IMG/VR virus record: IMGVR_UViG_3300028283_000333
Span: 1 to 25,258 of that record
DNA from: a virus
Reading direction: 5' to 3' (one strand)
Length of the DNA stretch: 25,258 nt
The translations under genes and the position numbers were made by a program. Below are positions 14,125-20,856 of the stretch, one piece after another (the first letter of the stretch is position 1; each line of letters opens with the position of its first letter). The notes beneath the pieces are model-generated. The model worked only from the letters and a program-made list of their open reading frames with translations, did no database searches and was not told the origin of the DNA.

Positions 14125-14301
14125 TTAACTCCTGGAGTTTTTAACACCATTTCGATAACCATCAATTTCTTCCTTTCTACATACCACCATCAGATCAGCA
14201 GTCCATTGGTGACAGACTTTAAGAGCTTCTTCTATAGTTGTTTTCGTTTTCACCTTTTTCTACAAATCATTTAATGCGCTTGTTATTCTTGATCGCGTCA
14301 T
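14125..14301 (-). pseudogene. Small gene interrupted by in-frame amber codon
   Basis: ATG 14301, overlapping the nuclease stop and preceded by GAGGGGGAG, opens MTRSRITSALNDL then TAG (14262-14260). The same frame continues for 45 further codons (KKVKTKTTIEEALKVCHQW, TADLMVVCRKEEIDGY) to TAA at 14125. A GTG at 14253 could restart translation and give 42 residues, but its ribosome site is weak. It is either a nonsense-damaged gene of about 58 codons or a short leader plus a restart gene. Confidence 0.45.
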
Positions 14302-15125
14302 AGCTCCCCCTCGATATTTTTTAAAATAAAATCACCACAGACTCCTATCCGTTGCTTGATTTCATACGGATGATCTTTATGTAGACAGCTCCGCACAAGT
14401 CCAATCCATTTTAAATACTCACACGTCATACAATCCCGCAGTGTTTGGATCGCCTCTGATGGCATCCAGCAAGTTACCCTGTGATCGCACCAACCACACG
14501 TCTGAGAATCTTCTGTGAAAGATTGCGGCGCCGGATCGTTCGCCGTTATAATCTGGTACGCCTTTTGTTTGAGTGCTTCAAACACTTCAGAATCAAAATA
14601 TACTCTCTCAGTGTAGATTTCAGAATTGTTTTTGTTCTGTATGACGAACAAAGCACGTTCGAGGCCGGCATATCCGCAGTAACAGATAGCTTGATCGTAA
14701 TATACCTGGTATGTTTTCTGTATGCCGTATTGCTGAAACGCTTTGAATTTATTTGCGTTGCAGCTTTTAATCTCTAAAATATGTTGGCGTCTGGTAACTC
14801 CGTGAATGATTCCGTCACAATGTCCTTTGAACCAACCGTCATGATCTGAAAAAGATTCCTGTTGGCCTTCTACACTGTATCCGGCGAGGCGCAGGTGGTA
14901 AATGATTTCCTCTTCCACCCGGTCGCCAAACCTGAACAACATTAAGATACGGCCATCAAGTGGAAGCGGCGTGTATCCACGGAAAGATAACCATAGCTTT
15001 CTTGCACAGGGATCACCAATTGCAGACATCCCCAAGTATGATCGGCGCGTCTGGTTGTCTCGTGAACGTGCGGCGGCTTCATACATCTCATTTGCAATTT
15101 TATCGAATGGTGGCATCTTGCTCAA
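14298..15125 (-). CDS. Cas4/RecB-like PD-(D/E)XK exonuclease with Fe-S cluster motif
   Basis: This 275-residue protein starts at TTG 15125 (TTGA overlap with the preceding stop); ATG 15116 is an alternative. Nuclease motifs are FKGHCDGIIHG (D104) and HILEIKSCNANKFKAFQ (E118-x-K120), followed by a helix QVYYDQAICYCGYAG with the Q/Y typical of RecB nucleases. C40 (GDPCARKLWLSF) and the C-terminal C210, C213 and C219 (TCGWCDHRVTCW) form the four-cysteine pattern that holds a 4Fe-4S cluster in Cas4 and AddB. It probably produces 3' single strands for recombination with the neighbouring Sak4-like ATPase and helicase. Confidence 0.88.
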   Translation of the reverse strand: MSKMPPFDKIANEMYEAAARSRDNQTRRSYLGMSAIGDPCARKLWLSFRGYTPLPLDGRILMLFRFGDRVEEEIIYHLRLAGYSVEGQQESFSDHDGWFKGHCDGIIHGVTRRQHILEIKSCNANKFKAFQQYGIQKTYQVYYDQAICYCGYAGLERALFVIQNKNNSEIYTERVYFDSEVFEALKQKAYQIITANDPAPQSFTEDSQTCGWCDHRVTCWMPSEAIQTLRDCMTCEYLKWIGLVRSCLHKDHPYEIKQRIGVCGDFILKNIEGEL

Positions 15126-15226
15126 AATATCACCTTGACGTGGCTAATTCTTCCGTCTGCTATTGCCTTAATAATGGCTTTTGCCATCGTAACGCCATGA
15201 TGTACGCCATCAGAATCAGTCAACAC
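15122..15226 (-). CDS. 34-residue protein between helicase and nuclease
   Basis: GTG 15226 follows AGGAGG by six bases (AAAGGAGGTGTAAAGTG), a strong start. The product reads MLTDSDGVHHGVTMAKAIIK then AIADGRISHVKVIF. The stop overlaps the TTG of the nuclease. The excellent ribosome site and coupling suggest that it is real and feeds ribosomes to the nuclease gene. Function unknown. Confidence 0.5.
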   Translation of the reverse strand: MLTDSDGVHHGVTMAKAIIKAIADGRISHVKVIF

Positions 15227-15239
15227 TTTACACCTCCTT

Positions 15240-16946
15240 TCAGAATGGTATTTGATCTTCACCTAAAGGTGCTTCTGTTACTTCTTGAACTGGCATTAAG
15301 CAATTATCTGGTTCTGGCACACACCATTTTTCTATTTTCATAAATTTATTTTCTTCACAAATAGAAACCCAGCCATTTTTTCCCAATGCTCTCTCGAATT
15401 CCTCTTTTCTTTCTATAGCCTCCTGAGCGCTGGTTGGAGGATCCTCTCCAGTAACTTTACGCCAGGCAGCTCGACTGCGGGAAATAGCGTAAGGATGCCC
15501 GCCGTCACCCATGATCATAAAGTGATTTATAAAATGTGGGTTGATACTACCTGGCACCCAAGCGGTTATCACGGCCTTAACCATCAACCCCCCTGCTTTA
15601 CTGACATATTTACTCATTTCTATATCGCTTATTTCTGCAACCATCGAAGCTGATTTCTGCTTCTCAAACCGATAATCTGTTAGCACTACCGGATCGTTAC
15701 GTTCGGTTACAAACTCCCAACCGCACACCATGCAAATCATTGCTCTCGGTTCAACAATTTCAGAACAGTTGGGACAGGTTTTAATTTTCTTTTCTTCAAC
15801 CAAAATCACCTTCTTCTTCGATCTCCCTGGTATCTCTACTTTTGGGTTATTTGGGTCTCCATGAGTTTTACAATTCTCAGCCAAGTCCAAGATCAATACA
15901 TCCTGTTTGTCTGGATGAGGACGCAGGCCACGGCCTGTCATCTGAATGAAAAGTCCGGGTGACATGGTTGGACGGCACATGATAATACAGTCCACAGCAG
16001 GTGAATCGAAGCCTTCAGAAAGTATTGTTACATTCACAATTATCCTGATTTTCCCTGATTCAAAATCAGAAAGCGCCTGATACCTGGCATTATCATTCAA
16101 TTCAGAATGAATAATTGTTGCTTGTTCACCAAACGCTTCCCGAAGTTTTTCAGCGTGAGCAATGGTTACAGCAAACACAATTACATGACGCCGGTCTGCT
16201 GCATGTTCGTTAAGTGCTGCTACGGCGCTGCCGACATGCTGTTGTTTGCTCATCACTATTGACAGATCGCCCACATTATAATCGCCTGTTTTTCGGACAG
16301 TAGCTAATTCTGATGAAATATCTACTGTTGCCTTCGCTCGGTATCCGCACAAATATCCATCTTTTTGTAAGTCGCTGATGCTGATTCTATAATGCAAATC
16401 GGGGAACAGGTTGATATTGCCTGGTTTACAGGCGGTCCCATAAATATATCCCTGAGAAAGTCTAAATGGTGTCGCAGTCATACCCAATATTCTTGTTTTT
16501 GGATTGTAACGGATCATGGTTTCAATCCATGTTTTGTACTGCGAATTGATATTCATGCCTGGTATTTTGTGTGCTTCATCGACTATTACTAAATCAAATG
16601 GTGCGGTTGTTCCTGTGCGCCTGGATAGTGTTTGGATGCTCCCGATTACCACAGGTTTATCAGTGTCAATTTCATTTGATACTGAGGCGCAGGCAATGCC
16701 GATAGTTGCTTCTGTCCATACCTTCAGTAGCTTGTCCTGCGCTTGCGTAATAAGTTCCCGGCGATGCGCCAGTATGCCGATTCTAATATTAGGCCATTGC
16801 GTTAAAAGACGTTTGATCAATTCAGAGAAAATCAAAGTTTTCCCGGCGCCGGTTGCCGCTTGAACCAGTATAAATTGATCAGTTGGGATTGCATCCCATA
16901 TTACTTTCAATGCCTCTTCCTGGTATGGCCTTAACGTGTAATCCAT
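15240..16946 (-). CDS. SF2 DEAD/DEAH-box helicase with zinc ribbon
   Basis: This 568-residue protein has the SF2 motifs in order: TGAGKT at 32-37, VDEAH at 122-126, TATP at 157-160, and QMTGRGLRP at 335-343 (motif VI). This is the Rad3/RecQ-like phage helicase type found next to DUF669 and Sak4 genes. A zinc ribbon follows (CPNCSEIVEPRAMICMVCGW, 391-410), then a DNA-binding-like domain ending in QEVTEAPLGEDQIPF. That last acidic-IPF tip resembles the single-stranded-DNA-binding-protein tail that recruits repair enzymes. It probably unwinds DNA in phage replication or recombination. ATG 16946 has AGGA upstream. Confidence 0.93.
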   Translation of the reverse strand: MDYTLRPYQEEALKVIWDAIPTDQFILVQAATGAGKTLIFSELIKRLLTQWPNIRIGILAHRRELITQAQDKLLKVWTEATIGIACASVSNEIDTDKPVVIGSIQTLSRRTGTTAPFDLVIVDEAHKIPGMNINSQYKTWIETMIRYNPKTRILGMTATPFRLSQGYIYGTACKPGNINLFPDLHYRISISDLQKDGYLCGYRAKATVDISSELATVRKTGDYNVGDLSIVMSKQQHVGSAVAALNEHAADRRHVIVFAVTIAHAEKLREAFGEQATIIHSELNDNARYQALSDFESGKIRIIVNVTILSEGFDSPAVDCIIMCRPTMSPGLFIQMTGRGLRPHPDKQDVLILDLAENCKTHGDPNNPKVEIPGRSKKKVILVEEKKIKTCPNCSEIVEPRAMICMVCGWEFVTERNDPVVLTDYRFEKQKSASMVAEISDIEMSKYVSKAGGLMVKAVITAWVPGSINPHFINHFMIMGDGGHPYAISRSRAAWRKVTGEDPPTSAQEAIERKEEFERALGKNGWVSICEENKFMKIEKWCVPEPDNCLMPVQEVTEAPLGEDQIPF

Positions 16947-16961
16947 CTTTTATCCTAAACC

Positions 16962-16982
16962 CCCCTGGGTATCCCCCAGGGG
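16962..16982 (-). promoter_or_regulatory. Intercistronic hairpin between DUF669 and helicase genes
   Basis: A perfect 8-bp stem (CCCCTGGG 16962-16969, CCCAGGGG 16975-16982) with a 5-nt loop lies in the 46-bp gap on the leftward transcript. No T tract follows in either direction, so it is more likely an RNA-stability or translation element than a terminator. Confidence 0.5.
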
Positions 16983-16992
16983 TTCAATGTCT

Positions 16993-17463
16993 TTAAACCT
17001 GCCACGGCATTTTTGTATCTGCCGGAATAGCAGCCATCGCCGCAGCCGCGACGTGCGCCGGAGGAATGTTATTGACTGCCACCTTTGCGCCGTCCAGTGG
17101 TTTATATCCCGAAATCTCATTCTTCGGCTCGTAATCACCGTTCTCATCGGTTTTGATCTTCACCTTGATCTGACACCGTTTGCCGTGCAGTTCTTCTGTG
17201 TCTGCAATGTAGTTCGGGTTCCGGTGACCGCAACAAGTGGCCATCGTTTTGAGAATCTTCATCGAGATTTCGTTCCCCAAACTTGTAATCATCCAGATGT
17301 GATTCGGTTTTCCAATTACCTGAAAAGTCCAGTTGATGTAAGGACCTTTCTTCCCTTCTTTGATCTCCGAGTTGATGATCTCCGCCGAGTACCAACCTGG
17401 CGGAAGGAGATCAAAAGAATCCTGTGCTTCGTACTGCGTTAAATCTACTGAAATTTGAGCCAT
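16993..17463 (-). CDS. DUF669 protein of phage recombination module
   Basis: This 156-residue protein begins VDLTQYEAQDSFDLLPPGWYSAEI, the typical opening of DUF669 proteins. EGKKGPYINWTFQVIG and LGNEISMKILKTMATCCG follow, with a Pro/Ala-rich C-terminus (PPAHVAAAAMAAIPADTKMP). DUF669 genes are regularly found beside Sak4-type ATPases, and a single-strand-binding role has been proposed for them. The start lies 3 bp after the upstream ATPase stop, so both are co-translated. Confidence 0.85.
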   Translation of the reverse strand: MAQISVDLTQYEAQDSFDLLPPGWYSAEIINSEIKEGKKGPYINWTFQVIGKPNHIWMITSLGNEISMKILKTMATCCGHRNPNYIADTEELHGKRCQIKVKIKTDENGDYEPKNEISGYKPLDGAKVAVNNIPPAHVAAAAMAAIPADTKMPWQV

Positions 17464-17465
17464 AA

Positions 17466-18167
17466 TTAAATTCCTCCTGCTAAAATTTTGTTTCGTAAAT
17501 AACCTAAATCAGGTTTTTCGATCTGTGATAGACGACCACTGCGATCCTTACCAGGATATCTGTCACTTGGAGAAGTGATAAAGACACGATGTTCAGTACC
17601 ATCTTCGTCCTCTTTGTTAATCATATAAAGAACCAAGTCAAAATAACTTGGCAATCTTTCTTGGAGTTGTTTCCCAGACACAGCACACCCGACATATCGA
17701 CGGTTTAAATCGTCAAGTTGCGTAGCAGGTAGGCATGTCATGACAACAGAGTATGCGGTAAGATCACGAAATGCCTTAATAATATGAGTCAAATTATCAG
17801 AGAACTCTCCCCACATTTTGAAAGTATCCTCTGATTTCACATACTTAGCCTTTAAGCTCTCGAGGCATTTACCAGAAACCTCTGTCAATGAATCTAAGAA
17901 CACCCACTTGTAACGGGTTTTAAAATCAGGAGTTAAAAGCATTTGGTATGCTTCTTTAAGGTCTGCAAATGATCCTATTTCAAAACCTTCAATCAGTCCA
18001 TTTTCAATCAAATCACGCACAGCCAGCAATCCACCTTCGCAACTCAGCACCAGTGTTTTTTCATCTTCTGGGATTGTACGGAGTAAACTGGTTTTCCCCA
18101 AACCGGCGTTTCCGATCACCAAACAATTTAATCTATTGGCTGTTTCCCTGGTTATTGGTTTTAACAT
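17466..18167 (-). CDS. Sak4-like RecA-core ATPase (single-strand annealing protein type)
   Basis: This 233-residue protein starts at ATG after AAGGAG. Walker A is GNAGLGKTS (19-27) and Walker B is KWVFLDSLTE (87-96). TLVLSCEGGLLAVRDL after strand 2 and GCAVSGKQLQERLPSYFDLVLYM in the second half are typical of the short phage Sak4/AAA_24 ATPases. These proteins work with single-strand binding partners in phage homologous recombination. The order Sak4-DUF669-helicase-nuclease forms a coherent recombination and replication cassette. Confidence 0.88.
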   Translation of the reverse strand: MLKPITRETANRLNCLVIGNAGLGKTSLLRTIPEDEKTLVLSCEGGLLAVRDLIENGLIEGFEIGSFADLKEAYQMLLTPDFKTRYKWVFLDSLTEVSGKCLESLKAKYVKSEDTFKMWGEFSDNLTHIIKAFRDLTAYSVVMTCLPATQLDDLNRRYVGCAVSGKQLQERLPSYFDLVLYMINKEDEDGTEHRVFITSPSDRYPGKDRSGRLSQIEKPDLGYLRNKILAGGI

Positions 18168-18191
18168 TGGTTTATCTCCTTGTTTATTGTT

Positions 18192-18599
18192 TCAAAACGG
18201 GATTTCGCACTCATCCTCAATCTTCTCGAACACCACCTGCGGTGCGCCTTGCTTAATTTCCCTGCTCCAGGCGATTGCCTTTGCAAATTCAGCGTTATCC
18301 TTCATGGCCGTTTCGAGTGCTTTGGACGAAGCCGGTTTAAACTCATAGATGAAAGTGTCGTTAAACACATCAGGAAGCAGGGTTTTCACCTGCGCCAGCC
18401 TGTCTTGATTCCATTTAATATTTTCCTTCATCTGGACGGTAACCTTGATACCTGCCTCAAGCAGGTGGCCTGTTTTGCTTCCGTTGCGGTACTCCGCGGC
18501 TCTTGACAGTTCAAGGTTGATACCGCGTAATTCCTCTGTCATTGCGTTGATCTGAATTTTCAATTCAGAACCACGGACTACTAATTCTTTTGTGTCCAT
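18192..18599 (-). CDS. Phage recombination-module protein with SSB-like C-terminal tip
   Basis: This 135-residue protein starts at ATG 18599 with AAAGGGATCGAG upstream and overlaps the previous gene by 19 bp. The first half is a charged helix (VVRGSELKIQINAMTEELRGIN), and the middle is mixed with no nuclease or ATPase motif. It ends FEKIEDECEIPF. This acidic-IPF end resembles the D-D-D-I-P-F tip of bacterial single-stranded DNA binding protein, which docks recombination enzymes. The same ending occurs on the helicase at 15240-16946. Function otherwise unknown. Confidence 0.65.
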   Translation of the reverse strand: MDTKELVVRGSELKIQINAMTEELRGINLELSRAAEYRNGSKTGHLLEAGIKVTVQMKENIKWNQDRLAQVKTLLPDVFNDTFIYEFKPASSKALETAMKDNAEFAKAIAWSREIKQGAPQVVFEKIEDECEIPF

Positions 18600-18802
18600 A
18601 ATCTCGATCCCTTTCTTGGATATTTATTGAATTCGCCTTCTGCTACCCTTCCGTTGGGGAACACCGTCACATCAGTGTAATCCGGGTAAATACAGTTTCT
18701 CTCTCTATCCCTTTTATACAGATGAACGAATCCGTCCCCTCTTACTGTATCCAGTTCCCAACCGCTCTGACGCATGTCATGCACAACTTCTGATTGATTC
18801 AT
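18581..18802 (-). CDS. Small phage protein, unknown
   Basis: This 73-residue protein starts at ATG 18802 after AAGGAG (MNQSEVVHDMRQSGWELDTV). It is polar with aromatic and basic residues (GDGFVHLYKRDRERN, YPDYTDVTVFPNGR), like a compact beta protein. A perfect hairpin (18823-18848) lies just upstream of its ribosome site. Confidence 0.6.
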   Translation of the reverse strand: MNQSEVVHDMRQSGWELDTVRGDGFVHLYKRDRERNCIYPDYTDVTVFPNGRVAEGEFNKYPRKGSRLWTQKN

Positions 18803-18822
18803 AGGTTTTCTCCTTTGAAGTT

Positions 18823-18848
18823 GCCTCCGTATCTTTCCATACGGAGGC
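18823..18848. promoter_or_regulatory. Perfect inverted repeat upstream of 18802 gene
   Basis: GCCTCCGTAT (18823-18832) and ATACGGAGGC (18839-18848) form a 10-bp perfect stem with loop ctttcc. It is 9 bp before the AAGGAG site on the leftward transcript and has no T tract. A protein-binding site or an RNA hairpin controlling the next gene are both possible. Confidence 0.55.
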
Positions 18849-18957
18849 ATTAATGGATACTTACAGCCTAATTTTGTTGACTCGGTTTTGGGATTGCTCG
18901 CTGTTGTTACGAGCGGATTATCAATTACCGTTTGTTTGCTCCCGGCTTCCTCCCTTT

Positions 18958-19266
18958 CTATCCCTGTGCGGCCCCGTGCCGCGCTATAACAACATCATCA
19001 CTGCGTCCATCGTTGTATTTCACCTCTGAAAAAGCGTGAACCACGGCATGGAAAACAACCAGATATAACCACACGGCCATGGGGCCGGTGAGGGTTACAG
19101 AATCCCGATCCGACCGTGGTACTGTAGCAAGCATATTGCCGATATTTGTTCCGACGATTTCAATCGACTGGGACACAGGTGTCACCAGGTTAAACCTGCC
19201 TGCCACCAACTCAACCTCACAGCCTGCGTACAAGTCGTTATTTGTCAAACTCAAGTCGATTATCAT
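18958..19266 (-). CDS. Csx3-like protein, candidate anti-type III CRISPR ring nuclease
   Basis: The start is ATG 19266, seven bases after GGGAG and overlapping the preceding stop (ATGA), giving 102 residues, the usual Csx3 size. The C-terminal half (SVTLTGPMAVWLYLVVFHAV, then SEVKYNDGRSDDVVIARHG) follows the Csx3/Crn3 layout: a strand ending in S/T-G, the WLY turn (66-68), a helix with His (H73, H77), then an acidic turn (D86) and a VVxAxH strand. Csx3 degrades cyclic tetra-adenylate, the messenger of type III CRISPR defence. The N-terminal half is less typical. The family assignment is from pattern only, and the anti-CRISPR role is inferred from the phage context. Confidence 0.55.
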   Translation of the reverse strand: MIIDLSLTNNDLYAGCEVELVAGRFNLVTPVSQSIEIVGTNIGNMLATVPRSDRDSVTLTGPMAVWLYLVVFHAVVHAFSEVKYNDGRSDDVVIARHGAAQG

Positions 19267-19406
19267 GATAATTCTCCCATTCTCATTTCGAGTTCGTAAC
19301 GAGCATCCGGTGAGTGTCCGGTTACCCATTCAGTAAACAGTATCCACCTGCTTCTAAAATCGCTGAATCTGGTTGCCAACCACATAAATTTCTTCGTTCT
19401 TGTCAT
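19263..19406 (-). CDS. 47-residue basic/aromatic protein coupled to Csx3-like gene
   Basis: ATG 19406 follows AAGGAG. The product reads MTRTKKFMWLATRFSDFRSR then WILFTEWVTGHSPDARYELE, rich in Arg, Trp and Phe. Its stop overlaps the ATG of the Csx3-like gene, so the two are probably translated together. No family recognised; a longer frame from 19472 crosses the tRNA-like element. Confidence 0.5.
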   Translation of the reverse strand: MTRTKKFMWLATRFSDFRSRWILFTEWVTGHSPDARYELEMRMGELS

Positions 19407-19428
19407 GTTGATTCTCCTTGTTAATTGT

Positions 19429-19517
19429 TGGATAGCAGACCGGGAATTGAACCCGAACCAGCAGGGTTTCACTGCACCCGCGTTTCAAGGTGGACTTGAA
19501 CCACCATATCCCTGCTG
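19429..19517 (-). other. tRNA-like element
   Basis: On the minus strand an 89-nt segment can pair CAGCAGG (19517-19511) with TCTGCTA (19439-19433; six of seven pairs) and ends TCCA. It holds a consensus T-arm TCGGG-TTCAATT-CCCGG (19456-19440). A second perfect T-arm-like hairpin GGTGG-TTCAAGT-CCACC (19505-19489) lies where the D-arm should be, with a central hairpin GCAG-tgaaacc-CTGC between them. A canonical D-arm and anticodon arm are not evident. It may be a degenerate tRNA, two overlapping tRNA remnants or a tRNA mimic. Confidence 0.35.
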
Positions 19518-19591
19518 TGTTTATGACCGCTGCACCCGCTGCGGGTTACTGCCAGAAAAAAAAACCGACCTTGTCCGCTTTCTGAACCAAT

Positions 19592-19608
19592 AACAGGTAC
19601 AACCTGTT
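19592..19608. promoter_or_regulatory. Palindromic site
   Basis: AACAGGT (19592-19598) and ACCTGTT (19602-19608) form a perfect 7-bp dyad with a 3-bp centre in the noncoding gap between 19518 and 19677. An operator-type site is possible; apart from this dyad I see nothing else in the gap. Confidence 0.35.
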
Positions 19609-19677
19609 GCCCGATATATGAGCGGGATTTGTTTACTGCGCGTGATCGGGACGCGCTTGGAGATCCGGGCTGTGATG

Positions 19678-19917
19678 TTAACTGCGTGATTGTTTATAGG
19701 CCCCGTGCGCCCTGAATTGTCCCCGGTCGCTGGACTCTATGCCTGCCGTTCGGTAGCATCTGAGGCATGTCCTTGAAAGATACTGCCCGCTGCCCAGGAC
19801 ATACCCGGCAATTGACCGGGTGTTGCAGATTTGACAGATGCCTGTGTCAGCGGCGGGCGCGGGTGTTGGCCGGGTGGTGGCCGATGGTGGTTTTAGTTTG
19901 TGGAATTTCATTGTCAC
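19678..19917 (-). CDS. Small zinc-finger protein
   Basis: GTG 19917 has AAAGGA eight bases upstream and overlaps the preceding stop; ATG 19911 is an alternative. The 79-residue product has a Pro/Ala/Thr-rich N-terminal stretch, then GICQICNTRSIAGYVLGS and SRTCLRCYRTAG. The two CxxC pairs could hold one zinc ion. Function unknown. Confidence 0.6.
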   Translation of the reverse strand: MTMKFHKLKPPSATTRPTPAPAADTGICQICNTRSIAGYVLGSGQYLSRTCLRCYRTAGIESSDRGQFRAHGAYKQSRS

Positions 19918-20066
19918 ACCAAAAATCCTTTAATTGCGAAGAAAATTGCAACTCCGCACAGCGTATATGCGTATGGTTTACTGACAGGAATCACTATAAA
20001 AGCCGCTATCAAATATAGTGCTACTAATACTTGGTGCTGCATTTTCAATATTTCAATTTCAATCAT
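19914..20066 (-). CDS. 50-residue two-helix membrane protein
   Basis: ATG 20066 overlaps the stop of the upstream gene (ATGA). Two hydrophobic helices (VLVALYLIAAFIVIPV and LCGVAIFFAIKGFLV) are joined by a short SKPYAYT turn. The stop overlaps the GTG of the next gene. A small inner-membrane protein expressed early could be a superinfection-exclusion or host-modifying factor; this is a guess. Confidence 0.55.
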   Translation of the reverse strand: MIEIEILKMQHQVLVALYLIAAFIVIPVSKPYAYTLCGVAIFFAIKGFLV

Positions 20067-20269
20067 GGTTTCTTCTCCAGTATCCTGCTACACTCTTCAC
20101 ACAGGGGGCCTGTGTCTTCAAAATAAATTGCGTCTTCTTCACACTGTCCTGTCGGTTCTTCGCACATTACGCAAAGTTGCAATGTTCCAGGGTAGTGTTC
20201 TGCATTCCAACTTTAGTGTTCATCCTGATCCATTGCGTGTTTTATCCCACCTGGCCAAGTATTATTCAT
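20063..20269 (-). pseudogene. Small zinc-binding protein gene with in-frame TAA
   Basis: ATG 20269 follows AAGGAG. It reads MNNTWPGGIKHAMDQDEH, then TAA (20215-20213), and continues in frame for 49 codons: SWNAEHYPGTLQLCVMCEEP, then TGQCEEDAIYFEDTGPLCEEC. The second part is a typical phage treble-clef-like protein (YPGTxQLC, CEEDxxY, GPLCxxC), and the stop falls in its usual N-terminal helix. The reading frame stays intact to a coupled stop at 20063, so a single nonsense change, perhaps GAA to TAA, is the simplest explanation. Confidence 0.65.
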
Positions 20270-20293
20270 GATTATCTCCTTGTTTACTGATAT

Positions 20294-20347
20294 TTAGTTT
20301 AGTAAAGCTGCCCAGGACGTAACTTTGTCTTCAATCTGTCGTTTCAT
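20294..20347 (-). CDS. Possible 17-residue peptide
   Basis: The frame ATG 20347 to TAA 20294 (MKRQIEDKVTSWAALLN) starts inside the stop of the upstream gene by ATGA overlap. It is very short and may only be a coupling leader for 20063-20269. Confidence 0.3.
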   Translation of the reverse strand: MKRQIEDKVTSWAALLN

Positions 20348-20505
20348 GGTTGCTCCAGCTTCATTATCGACCTATTGATCAATTGCATCACCACCAGGTT
20401 AAGCTCCCTGGCATCCAGCTTCTCAAACCTGGATAAAATCTCATGCAGATCAAGAACACTGACTCCCATTTTCTTTGCAATCGCCATATCGTCTTTTCCG
20501 TTCAT
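20344..20505 (-). CDS. First gene of leftward operon, small helical protein
   Basis: ATG 20505 follows AGGAGG, giving 53 residues (MNGKDDMAIAKKMGVSVLDL, then HEILSRFEKLDARELN). The helical text AIAKKMGVSVLDLHEILSRF resembles a helix-turn-helix start but is too short to assign. It is the first strong start about 160 bp downstream of the leftward promoter. Confidence 0.55.
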   Translation of the reverse strand: MNGKDDMAIAKKMGVSVLDLHEILSRFEKLDARELNLVVMQLINRSIMKLEQP

Positions 20506-20658
20506 ACTGCCTCCTATCGTTCTTTGCGCTTCCCGATCCGCCGATCCTCTCCCCTGCCTACGTGCAAACACGATCTGGTTCAGAGAACACATCTTCCGTC
20601 TGCGCGCTCAATCAAGAGTGCTCAAGATTTTGTGTTGGGGTGTTGTTATGTTGGGTTT

Positions 20659-20688
20659 ATATTAAACTAAATATGTTTACACTGTCAA
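20659..20688 (-). promoter_or_regulatory. Leftward early promoter (pL-like)
   Basis: On the minus strand, -35 TTGACA (20688-20683) and -10 TTAATA (20665-20660, 17-bp spacer; or TAATAT with 18) form a near-consensus sigma-70 promoter facing the long leftward operon. A degenerate copy of the regulator palindrome (20661-20681) fills the spacer, so the repressor probably controls it. The rest of 20506-20856 holds the leader and the terminator at 20774-20811; I see no gene there. Confidence 0.75.
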
Positions 20689-20773
20689 CAACAATAACCA
20701 ACTCTTGTTTATTATTTTTTTTAACAGAATAAATTAAGATATTGATGGTAAAGGCAGAGATAAAAATTTGAAT

Positions 20774-20811
20774 AAAAAAAAAGACCCGCATGACCTAAGT
20801 CACGCGAGCCT
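20774..20811 (-). terminator. Terminator of the repressor gene
   Basis: On the minus strand GGCTCGCGTGAC pairs with GTCATGCGGGTC (with G-U pairs) around loop TTAG, followed by nine T residues. It lies 46 bp after the regulator stop at 20857. Confidence 0.8.
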
Positions 20812-20856
20812 CTTATAATAAGGTGAGTTTAAAACAAAGTCTGCGTCCGTTACTGT

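Noticed and set aside
13976-20269. Stop-codon recoding (TAG or TAA read as Gln/Glu) across the phage
   Set aside because: Many clearly ended genes use TAA, and the tail gene ends in TAG exactly at the end of the VR homology. Local nonsense changes explain the data better.
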